Origin: Diplodia intermedia
Lineage: Eukaryota > Ascomycota > Dothideomycetes > Botryosphaeriales > Botryosphaeriaceae
Reading direction: 5' to 3'
Length of the DNA stretch: 64,000 nucleotides
Assembly (NCBI GenBank): GCA_021495925.1
Contig: JAKEKT010000008.1
Location: 552,447 to 616,446 of the forward strand
In this document: positions 46,439-57,593 of the stretch, one piece after another
How the letters are laid out: every line of letters begins with the position of its first letter
Position numbering within the stretch: the stretch's first letter is position 1
Program-made: the position numbers and the translations under genes
Notes under the pieces: model-generated
The model's input: the letters and a program-made list of their open reading frames with translations, nothing else
Databases searched by the model: none
What the model was told of the DNA's origin: nothing

Positions 46439-47521
46439 CTACCCTCTGAGCTCGGCGGATGCAATTTGTTCATACTCCTCGCTTACCACATCCCCCTGCG
46501 CGTTGATTGTTTTCTTTGCGCCCATTTTGCAGATGGCAACTTTCCCTACGTGTATGCTATCAGCCCAGACATAATCCTCGTATTTGGAAAGTACAGAGGT
46601 TGCATCCAGCCGAATAGGTGCACGAGAGTTCGGTCCATGGCCAGTTGAAGTGTCTGTGGAAGCTTCAGCGGTAGCCTCCTTTGATTGCTCTGACAAGCCG
46701 GGGTCTCTTCTGAAGCCCTTACCGTGCCTGCCTCCGGACTTGGCGTAAATCGTGTTAACCACGGTTGCATGGAGTTTAAGAGGCCGTGTGTCCTCAATCA
46801 TCAGACCCTTTTCCGTGAACAGACATCTGAGGGCGTTGCAGAACGCAAAAAGGCGGCCCGTTGGGTCTTCAGGTTCTGCATAGAGAATAGATGTCTTGTG
46901 AGGGGGGTGCATGGAAACCAGCGATCGTAAGGAGATGACAAGAGGCTCGATGGGTGGAGGTTGATCACCGATTGTGGAAGGGTCCAGGGCGCTCATCTGT
47001 GCTACGTCTGATGCCGGTGCATCTTTGCCGGCATTTGCGGCGGTAGGCTTTGCATGTTGGCTCCCCCCGAGTATGGCAGCCAGATCCAGACCTTGCAAGA
47101 GGGACGCTGCCTCGTCAACCCTGTCGGGGGTCTGGAGGCTCATTACGCCGAGGGTGAGATGTAGCGTGCCAACAGGCCGGATGGCTTTTTTAGGAATCGA
47201 AGTAGTGGCGGGCACTCCGCGCTCCTGCTCCCCCACACCCACTGCCGACCCCGCTCCGTAATCCTGCTCTGCTCCCCAACCGGCGTTGAAGCCTACGTCG
47301 TCCTGACGTAGCACGGCTTCCTTGAATTTGTCGAGGGATGCTTGCAGCTGCGGCCTTGACTCTGTGGTCACGAGCGGTACGCAGAGAAAGTGAGTTAAGG
47401 GCGGCTTTTTTGCGGGTTTCTGCGCCGTGACGGACCGCTCTCCCTCTGCGTCGCTCTTTTCAGGCCCTGGGAGCGGGCCCTTGTACCCGCCTTTCCTTTT
47501 GCCGAATCCACGGCGAGGCAT
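46439..47521 (-). CDS. 2H phosphoesterase, AKAP7 / 2'-5' RNA ligase-like
   Basis: Single exon, 360 aa, start MPRRGFGKRKGGYKG. After a basic, probably nuclear-targeting head, THFLCVPLV opens the fold. Two H-x-T motifs mark the 2H superfamily: H121-L-T (LHLTLGVMSL) and H251-A-T (LKLHATVVNT). The spacing of 130 residues and the PHKTSILYAEPEDP segment before the second motif match the AKAP7-like group. Such proteins act on cyclic or 2'-5' phosphodiester bonds in RNA or nucleotides, or only bind them; the substrate here is unknown. Long Ala/Gly/Asp-rich inserts sit between strands. The frame is open 825 nt upstream, but there is no family likeness there, so the start at 47521 is kept. Confidence 0.85.
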   Translation of the reverse strand: MPRRGFGKRKGGYKGPLPGPEKSDAEGERSVTAQKPAKKPPLTHFLCVPLVTTESRPQLQASLDKFKEAVLRQDDVGFNAGWGAEQDYGAGSAVGVGEQERGVPATTSIPKKAIRPVGTLHLTLGVMSLQTPDRVDEAASLLQGLDLAAILGGSQHAKPTAANAGKDAPASDVAQMSALDPSTIGDQPPPIEPLVISLRSLVSMHPPHKTSILYAEPEDPTGRLFAFCNALRCLFTEKGLMIEDTRPLKLHATVVNTIYAKSGGRHGKGFRRDPGLSEQSKEATAEASTDTSTGHGPNSRAPIRLDATSVLSKYEDYVWADSIHVGKVAICKMGAKKTINAQGDVVSEEYEQIASAELRG

Positions 47522-48379
47522 AATTTTCGGAGGGACGGCGGGCGTCGGTGGAACTTGCGACGAAGCTGCGCGTCCAATCGGAGCCTGGCGGTGGCTGCAG
47601 GACAGGGAAGGGCGCGATACTCTGATTGGAGACGGCGAACGAAGATGGGGAGGGCTGGGCTGGGAAGGGCACGATGCACTGAAGGCCAGAGGCCAGAGGC
47701 TCGGGCGGAGGCGCGTGGTGCCGGGCGTGCACAGAAAGCGTCGGGGATGGATGTGCACGCGCACCATTCGGGGGCGCGATGACTCACACCACGTCTGCTT
47801 CGACTTCGACGGGGCGGTCGAGCGGTGTTGCTCAAAGCTAGGTGTTGGGCGGCGGAGGCTAAGCTGGGCGCTGCGGATCAGGGTTCGCCCTATGGCGCGG
47901 CAGCCCCAGAGCCGGACCAGCCGCCCGATTCTGCAGCGGCAGCGGGCGCAAGCGCAGGCGCCGGCCACAGACGAACGAGGACGGTCGCATTCCCCGGAAT
48001 AGACTCCAACGGCGGCGCAACCGAGATAGCCGTCGGCGCGGAGGCGACGAGCAGCTGCTGCCCGGAAGCCTCGCCCCCAATCCCGGGACAAGGATACCGC
48101 TGCACGCCCCTCTCCGCTAGCAGCACGCGGACACATCAACACACAGCAAAAAACACAACGGCCGGGTGCCATGATCAACCCATCGTTTAGTACTAAAGTT
48201 AACTCAATGCCGCCAATGCAACGTCTACGAGGCCGTGGCTCTCGCAGCTTTTCAACCCGAACACTTCGAAACCCATCACGTCGTGGTCCGGCGGCGCAGC
48301 CGTGTGCCCGTCCCCGCGCGAGACGGCAAGCCGGCGGATCCCTCATCTATGTGCGCGTCGCCATCTTGCATTACTGTTT
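47522..48379. other. Intergenic between YPD1 and the 2H phosphoesterase
   Basis: 858 bp, promoter of the phosphoesterase and 3' region of YPD1. The minus-strand frame stays open but is Arg/Pro/Ala-rich filler. Confidence 0.5.
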
Positions 48380-48893
48380 CTACGAAGAGGACGAGGAGCC
48401 TTCGTCGTGGTAGAATTTCCGCAGCACCTTCTCGACGTCCTTGAACTCCTGCTTGGCCTGCGCGATCGTCTTGGTCAGGCGCTCGAGGCAGACCTCGTCG
48501 TCCGGCTCGTCGTGTGTGCCCGTCTCATCCTTGTTCGCGCCAAAGTGCTGTATTTTCTCGCAGCTATCCTTCACCTTGGTCAGGCCGAGCGTGGCGGACG
48601 AGCCCTTGAGGAAGTGCCCGAGCTGCGACAGCTGGGAGAGGTCCTTCTTCGCGCTGCGTTGGTCAGCGTCAGTGGGGGCGGTGGACGCCAGGCGGGCGAG
48701 GGGCGTACAGATTCGACTCCATCTTCTCAAAGGTGCTCTCGGCCTGCAGGAAGAAGTCGAAGACAATGCTCTTGCTGAACTCGCGCTCGTCCTCGTCATC
48801 GTCCATCTCGAGAATCTGCTCAAAGGTGGCCGTGTCAATGGCATCGCCGGCGTCCGGCAGGCCGGTGGAGCCCTCCTCGCTCTGCGATTTCAT
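48380..48893 (-). CDS. YPD1: Histidine phosphotransfer protein YPD1
   Basis: Two minus-strand exons (48709-48893, 48380-48653; 55-bp intron, phase 2) give 152 aa. The Hpt four-helix bundle is clear: TFEQILEMDDDEDEREFSKS forms helix A/B and LGHFLKGSSATLG carries the phospho-accepting His75. The tail ends in five serines. YPD1 relays phosphate from hybrid histidine kinases such as Sln1/Nik1 to the response regulators Ssk1 and Skn7, controlling the Hog1 osmotic-stress MAP kinase path. It shuttles between cytosol and nucleus. Only one such protein is usual per ascomycete genome. Start is the first ATG in frame with the domain. Confidence 0.95.
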
Positions 48894-51733
48894 GGCGGTT
48901 AGCGGTGGTGACGGGCGCGAGAGGAGACGGTGAGGCGGAGCGCACCCTGTCCTCCGGGTGGTCGGTGGTCGTCGCGCCAGCCATGCTTTCTGCAATGCGG
49001 GTGCAATGCGGGAGGCGAGGTGCGGACAGTCGCTTTGTGTGGCGCGTGTTGGATGAGAACGGCGGAGCGGTGCCGGCGGGGCTAGGGAGCGGCGATGATC
49101 GGGCGCTTCGCAGGGCGATTGGGCCTGGACTGGGAGCGAGACAGCGGGCTGCGGGCGGCGCACAGGGCTGGCGGAGGGCGGCTCAGCAGCAGAGGTTGCA
49201 GGTGGTGAGACAGCGCGGTGGTTGGGGCGGCAGGGCAGATGAAGGGCGCGCAACGGGCCGACGAGGCGAGACGAAAGGAGGATGATGAGTTAGGATTGCT
49301 CAAAAAATCAGTCTTTGGAGGGGGAAAGGAAGTGGGGTTTGGCGTGCTACTTGGCCGGCGAGTCAGTGCTTTAGGGCAGACCGGCAGTGCGCTTAGGACG
49401 CAGCGGCGACGACAGCACAACGACACCCGCAACTGCGGCGGCAGCTGTGCTGCTGATGCCCCCAGGCGCCCGCCGCCGCCGCTGCTCGTCGCGCTGCCGC
49501 GGCGCCGCTGGCCAGCCCGTCGACGCCTGCGCTCTGCTCGAGCGGGCGGGCCGGGCACGCGCTCGCAGCGTGGGAGCTGGGGCGTGCGCTCCCTGCCACC
49601 ATGGAGCCCGCGAGCCGAAAAGGCACCTATGACCTCACGCCCGACGACGGCACGGGGTTGGCCTGAGGGCGAGCTTGGGCGCCGCATCAGCGCTCCCCAG
49701 CGCAGGCCGTCCGAGGGGGATTCAGTCTAGAACTCGCGCCTCCCAGGTGTCCGTCAGAAGATATACCACGAACGGCGCAGTGCTGGGTGGCCGCCTGTCG
49801 TCACTGCCTGCGGCGTGACGTAGGACGGGTCCGGGCTTTCAGCCTGTCTCGCGCGAACGGCCCCCGCCACTACTGCTCCCTCGCACCACGGCGAGACAGC
49901 AGCCCACCACCGCGCCGCCCCAGCAAACGCGCCCGCGCAGCTGCATCTGGCCGGCTGCGGCTCGCGGGCGCGCGGCGGGCTGGGCGGCGGGCAGCGGGCA
50001 ACGGGCAACGGGCGCCAGCGCAGCCTTGGCCCCTGGCCCCTGAGGTGGTGCGTGGTGATCGTTGCGGTGCCAACGGCCATGGCCCTCTGCGAGTCTCCTC
50101 CCCAGGCGAGGCGGCTCCGTGCGGCCCACCAGCGGGCGGCGGCAGCAGCTGAGGAAAGCAGCTGTCATCTGTGCGACGCCGGGCAGTCCCCGACGGCGGT
50201 TCGATGCGACCCGGCCGCGCTCTCTGACCGCCGCTCTGTCGTCCGATTCGCAGCAGCCCAGCCTGCCGATCCGCGCTGCTGACTCGCTGCCTCGATATTG
50301 TCTATTCGTGCCACCAAAACGCCGCCTCCGATGCGCTTCCTGCGCCCGCCCGGCTCGCTTCCGCCCCGCCGGCTCCGCGCGGCGAGAACGCCTGTGCGAC
50401 GGGGCGCTCGCTAAGCCCCGAGCTCCCTCAGCGATCGAATCTGGCAACCCTCATCGCCCTCGGCCCATCATCTCGATCTCCATTTGCCCTGACCTGGCCT
50501 CCTCGTTTGCAGCGCCGCCGCCAGCTCTCCCGAGCCTGCAAGTGCTGATTTCGTGCGTCCAAGCTCCACACTTGCGCGGCTTGTGTCATTGCGCGTCGTA
50601 TCTTGCTCCACCTGCACATGCACCCTCGCATACAACATGTAAAGGGCGGCTGAAATTGCCGAGTCCGGCGCCTTCTTTCGCAAGCTTCACACCCGGCATT
50701 TCCCAGCGTGTCAACGGGGCCAGCAAGCCTCCGGGGTCGAGGTCGAAGTCGAAGTCCTAGAACGGCCGTTAGCAACCAATCCGCAAATGTCGCTTCAAGC
50801 TATTTTCAGACTCGGCTCTCGTCTCCGCCCAGCAGTTCTCTGCTATGCCATGGCATGATCCAGAGGTGTTGCAGGAGTGCCGTGCTTCTACTCGGAGTCC
50901 CTCTTGCTCCACTCGCTTCTACAGCCTGTCGGCTACGGCGCTGAAGCTCGGCTAGCCTGGTGAAGAGCTCGCAGGCACTTGTCACTGTCGAAAAGGAGAA
51001 GCACAGCTTTAGGTGCTAGTCGCGTAGGACATGACGGACTGTGCTGAAGAGAAATTGTCATCGACGAGGATATTCGGGGTCAGACCGACGCGATATGCCA
51101 TGTGGGTCATAGTCCAGACCCTGCAGACTCGCCCTGAGATCTTTTTCGGAAATAGAGAGCTGCCACAGCTGGGGCCGGAACGCGTGCTAGGTTGCAAACA
51201 AGTCCCTTGGCCAATGCAGGTTCAGGAAATGGTTCGATGTGGGTTCGACGGCGTGACATGCAGGAAGCCGTCACGTACCTGAGGCTCTGACCTGGCAGTA
51301 GCATCCGCTTGCCTGCTGCTCGTTTTGTGCATCGAAGGCAGCATATTGTAAATGAAGCCAGCTTCCATCGCTATGTCCCCTCTGCATGCGGGAAGAGGAG
51401 TAGCCAATATGAGGAGTGGTCCAGCGAATTTGCAGAGAGTGGTAGTCTCTGTGCATGTATTTACACCGCTCAGAAGACCTGTTCCACAAGGCGGTCTTGT
51501 GCTGTGAGAGGTAGTTGTGTACGAGCAGGTCAACGTGAGGTTGGAGAATCCGTTTCTCCGCTGTGGCCGGCACGTGCTTGGCTTCGGCGACCTATTATCG
51601 TGCTCCAGTCGCCACCGATGTCGCAGCCCCGACACTCACCCAGCTACCTACATCGCTACCTCCCACTCCGCTGTTCTCGAATCCTACCGTCCGCAGGTTT
51701 GCTGGTTGACTTTGAACGCGACAGAACGTCGAG
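48894..51733. other. Long GC-rich region without a supportable gene
   Basis: 2.8 kb between the divergent starts of YPD1 and SDH8. Several frames of 60-230 codons are open on both strands, but they are Arg/Pro/Ala-rich with no domains, no signal peptide and no joined exons. They look like the by-product of high GC. A regulatory region or non-coding transcript is possible. Confidence 0.5.
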
Positions 51734-52189
51734 ATGCGTGCAATCTTCAGGCCTCGGCGCTTCGCTCTCCGCCTCACACCAAGCGTCCGCTACGCTTCCA
51801 ACTTCCGTACTTCGCCGTCGCCGCACCGCCTACCTGACGAGGAACAGAAGATCTTCGAAGAGCTTCAACGCCGCTCGACAGGCGCCTTCAGCACGCCTCG
51901 AGAGCCTCCTGCCATCAATCAATCTCCACACTCGACTTCGCCGGCAACACCAACATCACGCCCATCTATCAACCAGTCGCCTGATTCGGCCGCCGAAAAG
52001 AAGGTTTACAAGGTCGCTGCAGACGGTGAAGGCGAGGAGCTGCATCCGGACATTCGAAGAGGCGCCCGTCCCGAATTTGATGGCGACACCAATCCCAGGA
52101 CTGGCGAGGTTGGCGGCCCCAAGAACGAGCCGCTTAGGTGGGGCGCATCTGGGGACTGGAGCTTCAACGGGAGAGTGACGGATTTTTAA
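51734..52189 (+). CDS. SDH8: Succinate dehydrogenase assembly factor 4
   Basis: Single exon, 151 aa. An Arg-rich presequence (MRAIFRPRRFALRLTPSVRY) predicts mitochondrial import. The C-terminal family block reads HPDIRRGARPEFDGDTNPRT, then GEVGGPKNEPLRWG and ends DWSFNGRVTDF, the diagnostic end of SDHAF4/Sdh8. This matrix chaperone binds flavinylated Sdh1 and helps join it to Sdh2 while limiting oxidant release, in complex II assembly. The middle (about 40-90) is a Ser/Pro-rich, poorly conserved spacer with an EEQKIFEELQRRSTGAFSTP segment. No introns. Confidence 0.93.
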   Translation: MRAIFRPRRFALRLTPSVRYASNFRTSPSPHRLPDEEQKIFEELQRRSTGAFSTPREPPAINQSPHSTSPATPTSRPSINQSPDSAAEKKVYKVAADGEGEELHPDIRRGARPEFDGDTNPRTGEVGGPKNEPLRWGASGDWSFNGRVTDF

Positions 52190-53954
52190 TCCGCCTGGCC
52201 ACAATCCAATGGTCCATGAGCGGTGTAGAGAGAAGAATGGTGACACGACGAGCGAATTGGGCAAAGCCAATTGCAATCTGCCTAAGATGTCGGAGACGCT
52301 CCGTCATGGCGAGCCATGTTGGCCTTGTGCGAGACTAAGTTTGTGGCGACGCCAGCCCAAGCTTATGTGCTCCAACTCGTAACGCGGTGCCACGCTTCGG
52401 TTGTATCGTATAGATGTATGTATATGTAACCCGTAGTTGTACAAGTAGAACCCCATTGCTGCCAGTGACTGTAGGTCGACGCAAAAAGCAAACGCCAATG
52501 CAAACTCATCTACTTTCCTGCATTGAGTAAGGAGATACGAATTAGAACAAACCAATGTCCCCTGTCCACAGTCGGAGACCCTTGCAGCAGTACCGTCGTC
52601 ATCGACGATCTGGTTCCGGTATGCTCGGATTCCAACCAAGAAGAGGCGTGCCCCAGCCAGGCCGAGCAGGCGGGTACCGCCCCGCCCCGCGAGGGCCTGC
52701 GCACAGGCGTGGCATCGAACAAGACCCTTATGATCGCCGACAGATCGCTCCTCACCTCGATCGGATGGCTGTCACCGACATCTTCCCGTCTCAATGGGCC
52801 TTTTTCCGCGGCACCACGTGCACCGCCGAAATGGCTCATGTCCGTGCTGCCGTCTCTCGGGCGCACGACATGGCCGTTTCTGTCCCGCAGTACTTGGGCC
52901 TAGCAGGGACACGTATGGGTGGATGGCAAGCTACTGGGATCGACAACTCCAGGCTAGCAGCGTAGCCGCAACAGCAACACGCCCGCGTGCGTATGTACGT
53001 CAGCGTAGGACCAAGTACGTCAGGCAAGCTTGCCTTCACCGACCACTCTACACTTCACACGACAAGGAAGATTATCACCTCACGCCATTGTCGGGGCGCG
53101 GCAGGTGATTACTGCTCAAGACCCTTTCCGTACCTTTCCTAATCGACGCCTCGCTTGAACACAAGGGTCCAGCTGACGGATACCGCGAAATTGTAGCCCA
53201 GCCCGCAGCCATCACACATAAGACGACTTTCTTCCTGCGCGATGGTGCTGGCATCAATCCCAACCCCATCCTCTCTTCTGGCAGTGATTCACCCACGACC
53301 TTGCTCCTTTTTCTTTTTTTCTTTCCCTGCCGTTTCTTTTCCAGTGAGCTGCATGGACTGAGGTGTCTGCATTCCCCAGAACCCTTGCTTTCGGCATCCA
53401 CGAACATCGTTATGAAATTCGCCATCGAGGACTAGTCTCCGAGATATTTCGACGATTGAGCGTTCGGGCTGTGTCGCGACCAACAGACTACAGACCATAA
53501 AGCGACAGTGCGCTGCGACCACAATATACGGGTGCACTGCGTGTTAGTGGTGCTGGGACGGATACTTTCTCATCCAAGCGTCGAGAATAAGAAGGCGTGA
53601 CCGCCAACGTGTTGCTGCCCTAAGGCTGCTTTTTTGGAAGGAAGCGGGGAAGGGATCGCGTGCGCACAGGCAGTCAACTCGTTCCCTCGCCCAGCCTCCC
53701 GGACAAACCGCCCGCCCCCGCGACGCGACAGGAATCCTGGCCGTGCCCTGCGGCTATCCTAAGATTTGCCCTATTTCGGCCCTCTGGACAGCAGATATCC
53801 TACCGGAGAGCGCCTTTCTTCGCTCAACATTTACGTCACCTTTTCTCTCTGTTTCACGTGTGTCCTCTGGTCCTCCGAAGAAACGAATTCCGAGCTTGCC
53901 CTGATTCTGCACTTTACGCCTCCAGGGTCTAAAGGAACGTGACAACCAACAATA
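52190..53954. other. Intergenic, SDH8 to tetraspanin
   Basis: 1.77 kb, no supportable gene. Several frames lack an ATG or any family feature. Confidence 0.5.
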
Positions 53955-55169
53955 ATGGCTTACAGCAAGCGTTCAGTCGTCACTGTTCTTAGCGTCATAG
54001 TAAGTAAGCGTAAGCTTATTCATCTACACGCCACTCTAGAAGGAAGCTAACCCTTCCATGCAGTACCTCGTAGCTCTCACCGTCGTGGCATGGTAAGTGA
54101 CCAAAAAGCGACAAATCAACCCGCACCTGCTGTTTCAACTCGTCTCTTGGATGCAATGGGGAGGAGACATCACAGCTAACGCCCTCCCAGTTACGCCCAC
54201 TACTGCAACCAGCGTCTCTCTCTTCCTGTTCCAGGCATCCTCAGCGGCTTAACCATCATCCTTCCAGCGCTTCACGGTGTCTGCCTAGAGCGCCTCACCC
54301 AAGTGGCTCAACCAGCTTTGCCGTCGGCCCCAGCACCGCCCACGATTGGCCCACGCAACAAGCGCCATGACATTGTCACCACGCTCACTCTCCTTGCACT
54401 AACCATTTTCACCACCGTTTTGGCGACCCTGGCTGGCAACCATCTGGCACCAGCAGATGCCTTGAATTGTGCGTTGGGCGAGAAATGGCTCAAACTATTC
54501 CATAACAAGCAGGGGCCTGAGATACGTAGGATACAGGACACCTTCAATTGCTGCGGCCTTCGCAGCGTCCACGACATGGCATGGCCGTTTGTGAAACACG
54601 AGGGTGGTATAACGGTACCGAGTACGTGCTCGAGGACTTACGAGCGCGATCAATCTTGCTTCGGGGCCTGGAGGGGGCAGGAACAAATAGTGTCCGGGCT
54701 AATCATCATCGTCTGCGGAGGAGTCTGGCTCTGGGATGTGAGTCCATGCAACCGAGAAAAATGTCGACAATCAGCGACAAGAAATACAAAGTAAGGAAAC
54801 ATTACTAATTGTGAGTCACAGATGGTTATTCTCTACGTCCCGGGTCGACGTCCATCGTGGTTGGCGCGTGTTGTGGAGGGCGCCAAGTCAGACAATCATG
54901 CCGGTGCCAATGGGCACACTCAGCGTGCCATAGAGTACCTCGACACGGAGAACGGTAGTGATGGTTATTACGACGCGCCGACCGTTGGTGGAATAGATGC
55001 CGACACTAACCTCGAGGTGGAATCAGAACATTCGCTTCGGTCGAATACAGGAAGTGTTCAAAGAGCCATCGAGGCTCGTCTCGGCATAGACGGCGAGCAT
55101 GATGAGCACCATACATTGGTCCCATCTTCCCAGTCAAATCGCGAAGAGAACGAGTGGGCAAGGTCCTGA
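53955..55169 (+). CDS. Tetraspanin-like membrane protein
   Basis: Four exons (53955-53999, 54064-54092, 54191-54737, 54822-55169) give 322 aa. Four TM segments are seen: about 7-24, 41-60, 84-107 and near 190-212 (IVSGLIIIVCGGVWLWDMVI). The large outer loop has the tetraspanin C145-C146-G147 motif (TFNCCGLRSVHDMAWPF) and two further cysteines (STCSRTYERDQSCFGAW) to pair with it. The cytosolic tail of about 110 residues is Asp/Glu/Ser-rich. Fungal tetraspanins organise plasma-membrane domains; Pls1 is needed for appressorium penetration, while the Tsp3-like group, which this resembles more in its long tail, is less understood. The last intron is retained in one frame as a short alternative tail. 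Confidence 0.83.
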
Positions 55170-55312
55170 GCAAGAGACAGTGACAGATGGAAACACGATG
55201 GGCCATGGAAGGATTTAACTTTATTTCTACGGACGGATCACATGGGGATAGCAGCGGCTGGAGGTGGAAGCCTATCCTTCCGTATATTGGGTTTTGGTCG
55301 TCGAAGCAACCT

Positions 55313-57340
55313 TTACGTGGTGGTGCCTTTTTGGCGCTGGTTCTTCACAGAGACCATGCTCCTTCTGGGTCTGCTCCTCAGGTCCGAAGTTTTCTTCTTG
55401 GGGTTGTTCAATAGCCATGCGTTCATAGGACGTCTAGTACCGATGAATTTACCCTCGGGAGTAACGACCTCTACTACGGGGAACGGGACTTCAGTTGTTT
55501 CCGGGGCAACTTCAGTAAAAGCATCAATGTCCCCGTTGTTGCGAAAAGGTTTCTGACTCTTCCTCGTTTGGGCAACAATCTCAACCCATCCGACACCCTC
55601 TATGAGAATGTCGGTAGCCCAGACAGTAAACGGTAGCCGCTCGGGGATCAATGCAACGGCATCCTTGCGTGTTAAGGGACCGGCTTGCACCTTGGTGACA
55701 TCCCAGCGTAGAGGGAACAGACCAGCTGACCTCATTTTCTCGCCGACGCCTTCTTCCAGAATCGACTCGATGCCAGATGTCCGCTCACCGGCTTCAATGG
55801 CGAGGGCCTTTTGGGTTGAGGTGACGTGCGGTGCAAGTGGCACAAATGGGTGCATCAGAAAGATCAAGTCAGGGGTCGTAGGTGTGATGCGGACCAGGCC
55901 GCCGCCAAGTAACAAGGATCTGCCGGGCTTGACACTGATGCGCTCCGGTGTTACGCGGCCCTTCATGACAAGATCGAGCCTGTGTTTGGGTCGGACGTAA
56001 TCATCTAAAGAGGTGCGGGCAAGTCCGGGGAGATCGATTAACTCTCCCCTTCCATTGCCGAACGGGACGCGAATGGGCGATGCGGTAGTACCAGGTAGAG
56101 ACGAGATGGTCGGCATGACGGGATAAGGCACTTCCCGCTGGGCCGGGGGAAGGAGCGAGGTTTCGTCGACAAGGGTCACTTCATCGTCGTCTTGCTCGTC
56201 CGGCGTGAGAGCCTGCGCGGTATCAAGTGGCGTGATAGCTTGGGAGTAGATGGCTTCACGTGCGGTGGCATTGCGGACCTTGTCGATGTTGGGAGGAGAA
56301 TTGCGACCTTTGGGGAAGACGACCTCGAAAAGATTGCTCTTTCCCACGTTGACCTTTCCGACCATCCAGCCAGCACCTCCGCGTTCCCAGATCTTCTCTT
56401 TCACCTCCTTGGTCCACCAACCCCTCTTGGCGCTCACGCAACGCACGTTGCCAAGGCGCACATTCCGACCGGTTCTCCCCAAAGCATCACGCAGCACCTC
56501 AACAAGATAAGGCATCAAACTGTCAACCTGAATCTTCGTCGGGGCCAGCAAATCGGAGCGGGTGATGATGAAGCTGACGTCAGCCACTCTTCCATGGCTG
56601 TACTCCCTGTGCTTTGAACGGCGGTTTTGAGAACGCAGAGAAGAGAGCTTCAAGGCGGTGGTCAGGTTGGGGACCACAGACATGGGGAAGTCGGCGGCGT
56701 CCAGCACATGGTAGATGTGGTTGTGCTTGTAAGGCGACTCGGCGATAGTACGCTCGATGGAATCGAGGGAAGGGTGATGAATTGGAACTCCGGCGGCATG
56801 GTTGAGCAGATCGTGGCAGCGGTCACATACCGGCGACGGTGGTGGTTGGGACGGCTGCGAGGGGCCATCTCCTGCAGAGACGTGGTCCTCTTCTGGCACG
56901 GCCAACTGCGCTTTTAAGGAGCGATCCAGGTTTTGCACGGCCTGCTTGTAAACAGCATCCTCCTCTTCTGACGACGGGCGTGTTGGGGGCGCGAGAAAGG
57001 CTTTCACCGCCTTCCTCGACGCGGAGTAGTAGCCGACAGCGGTGCGATCTACCGTCTGGCTGGGAGCACCGCAGCCCGGACACGACAGCGGCAGGCTTGG
57101 GACAGACGGTGTGGGGGCATGGTGGAGTGGCTCTGCAGCGGACGAGCGGGAGACGTCTTGGGCGGTTCGCCTTCGAGCCGACGTCGCCAGGGCACGCGGG
57201 CTGCCGATGGATTTTCGGAGGCGTCGGACGGGCGGGTCGAGCAGAGCCGGGCAGAGGAAGAGCGGGACTGTTGCCTCGAGGCCGCGCAGCTCAGCGCGCG
57301 AGAGGGCCAGGGAGCGGAGCGGCTTCAGGGCGCGGTGCAT
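55313..57340 (-). CDS. GEP3: Circularly permuted mitochondrial GTPase GEP3
   Basis: Single exon, 675 aa. The N-terminus is a Leu/Arg-rich mitochondrial presequence. A four-cysteine zinc site (C87-x2-C90, C172-x2-C175) precedes the GTPase. Motifs come in permuted order: G4 TRSD (260-263), G5 SAKRG (303-307), G1 GKVNVGKS (328-335), then G3 DLPG (436-439), the YqeH/GEP3 layout. GEP3 (genetic interactor of prohibitins) acts in the matrix in small-subunit ribosome biogenesis. An acidic insert DEQDDDEVTLVDE lies between G1 and G3. It ends 143 bp from the convergent tetraspanin gene and shares a short promoter with the aminotransferase. Confidence 0.92.
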   Translation of the reverse strand: MHRALKPLRSLALSRAELRGLEATVPLFLCPALLDPPVRRLRKSIGSPRALATSARRRTAQDVSRSSAAEPLHHAPTPSVPSLPLSCPGCGAPSQTVDRTAVGYYSASRKAVKAFLAPPTRPSSEEEDAVYKQAVQNLDRSLKAQLAVPEEDHVSAGDGPSQPSQPPPSPVCDRCHDLLNHAAGVPIHHPSLDSIERTIAESPYKHNHIYHVLDAADFPMSVVPNLTTALKLSSLRSQNRRSKHREYSHGRVADVSFIITRSDLLAPTKIQVDSLMPYLVEVLRDALGRTGRNVRLGNVRCVSAKRGWWTKEVKEKIWERGGAGWMVGKVNVGKSNLFEVVFPKGRNSPPNIDKVRNATAREAIYSQAITPLDTAQALTPDEQDDDEVTLVDETSLLPPAQREVPYPVMPTISSLPGTTASPIRVPFGNGRGELIDLPGLARTSLDDYVRPKHRLDLVMKGRVTPERISVKPGRSLLLGGGLVRITPTTPDLIFLMHPFVPLAPHVTSTQKALAIEAGERTSGIESILEEGVGEKMRSAGLFPLRWDVTKVQAGPLTRKDAVALIPERLPFTVWATDILIEGVGWVEIVAQTRKSQKPFRNNGDIDAFTEVAPETTEVPFPVVEVVTPEGKFIGTRRPMNAWLLNNPKKKTSDLRSRPRRSMVSVKNQRQKGTTT

Positions 57341-57593
57341 GGCTGAGCGACGAATCCCAAAAAATTAAAAAGAGCATCGGGAGGTTTGCGTCAAATGCCG
57401 ACGGCCGGTGGGCGTATGTGGGTCCAAGCTCCCGGCGCAAACGGCGCGAGACGGCGTCCGAGCACGGCGGGCTCTGGGGTAAATAGACTCACACCACCAG
57501 CTCCACGTCCTGCTCCGATCGCCGCCCAGTCATCACCCTCTCCCGCACCCCACGAGCTCTGCGGTCCCAATTGCCATTGCCCCCCATCCCACA
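57341..57593. promoter_or_regulatory. Bidirectional promoter, GEP3 and aspartate aminotransferase
   Basis: Only 253 bp separate the two divergent ATGs, so both promoters and both 5' leaders must share it. It contains an A-rich stretch (57359-57373) and a Cys/Pro-codon-rich CT tract just before the aminotransferase start. Confidence 0.7.

Noticed and set aside
47522..48346. 825-nt open extension upstream of the 2H phosphoesterase
   Set aside because: No family likeness and GC-bias composition; the basic head starting at 47521 is the usual one.
50062..50760. 232-codon frame in the region between YPD1 and SDH8
   Set aside because: Arg/Pro/Ser-rich throughout with no start context or domain; typical of GC-rich non-coding DNA.
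52555..52965. 136-codon frame downstream of SDH8
   Set aside because: Arg/Gly-rich, two other frames open over it, no recognisable feature.
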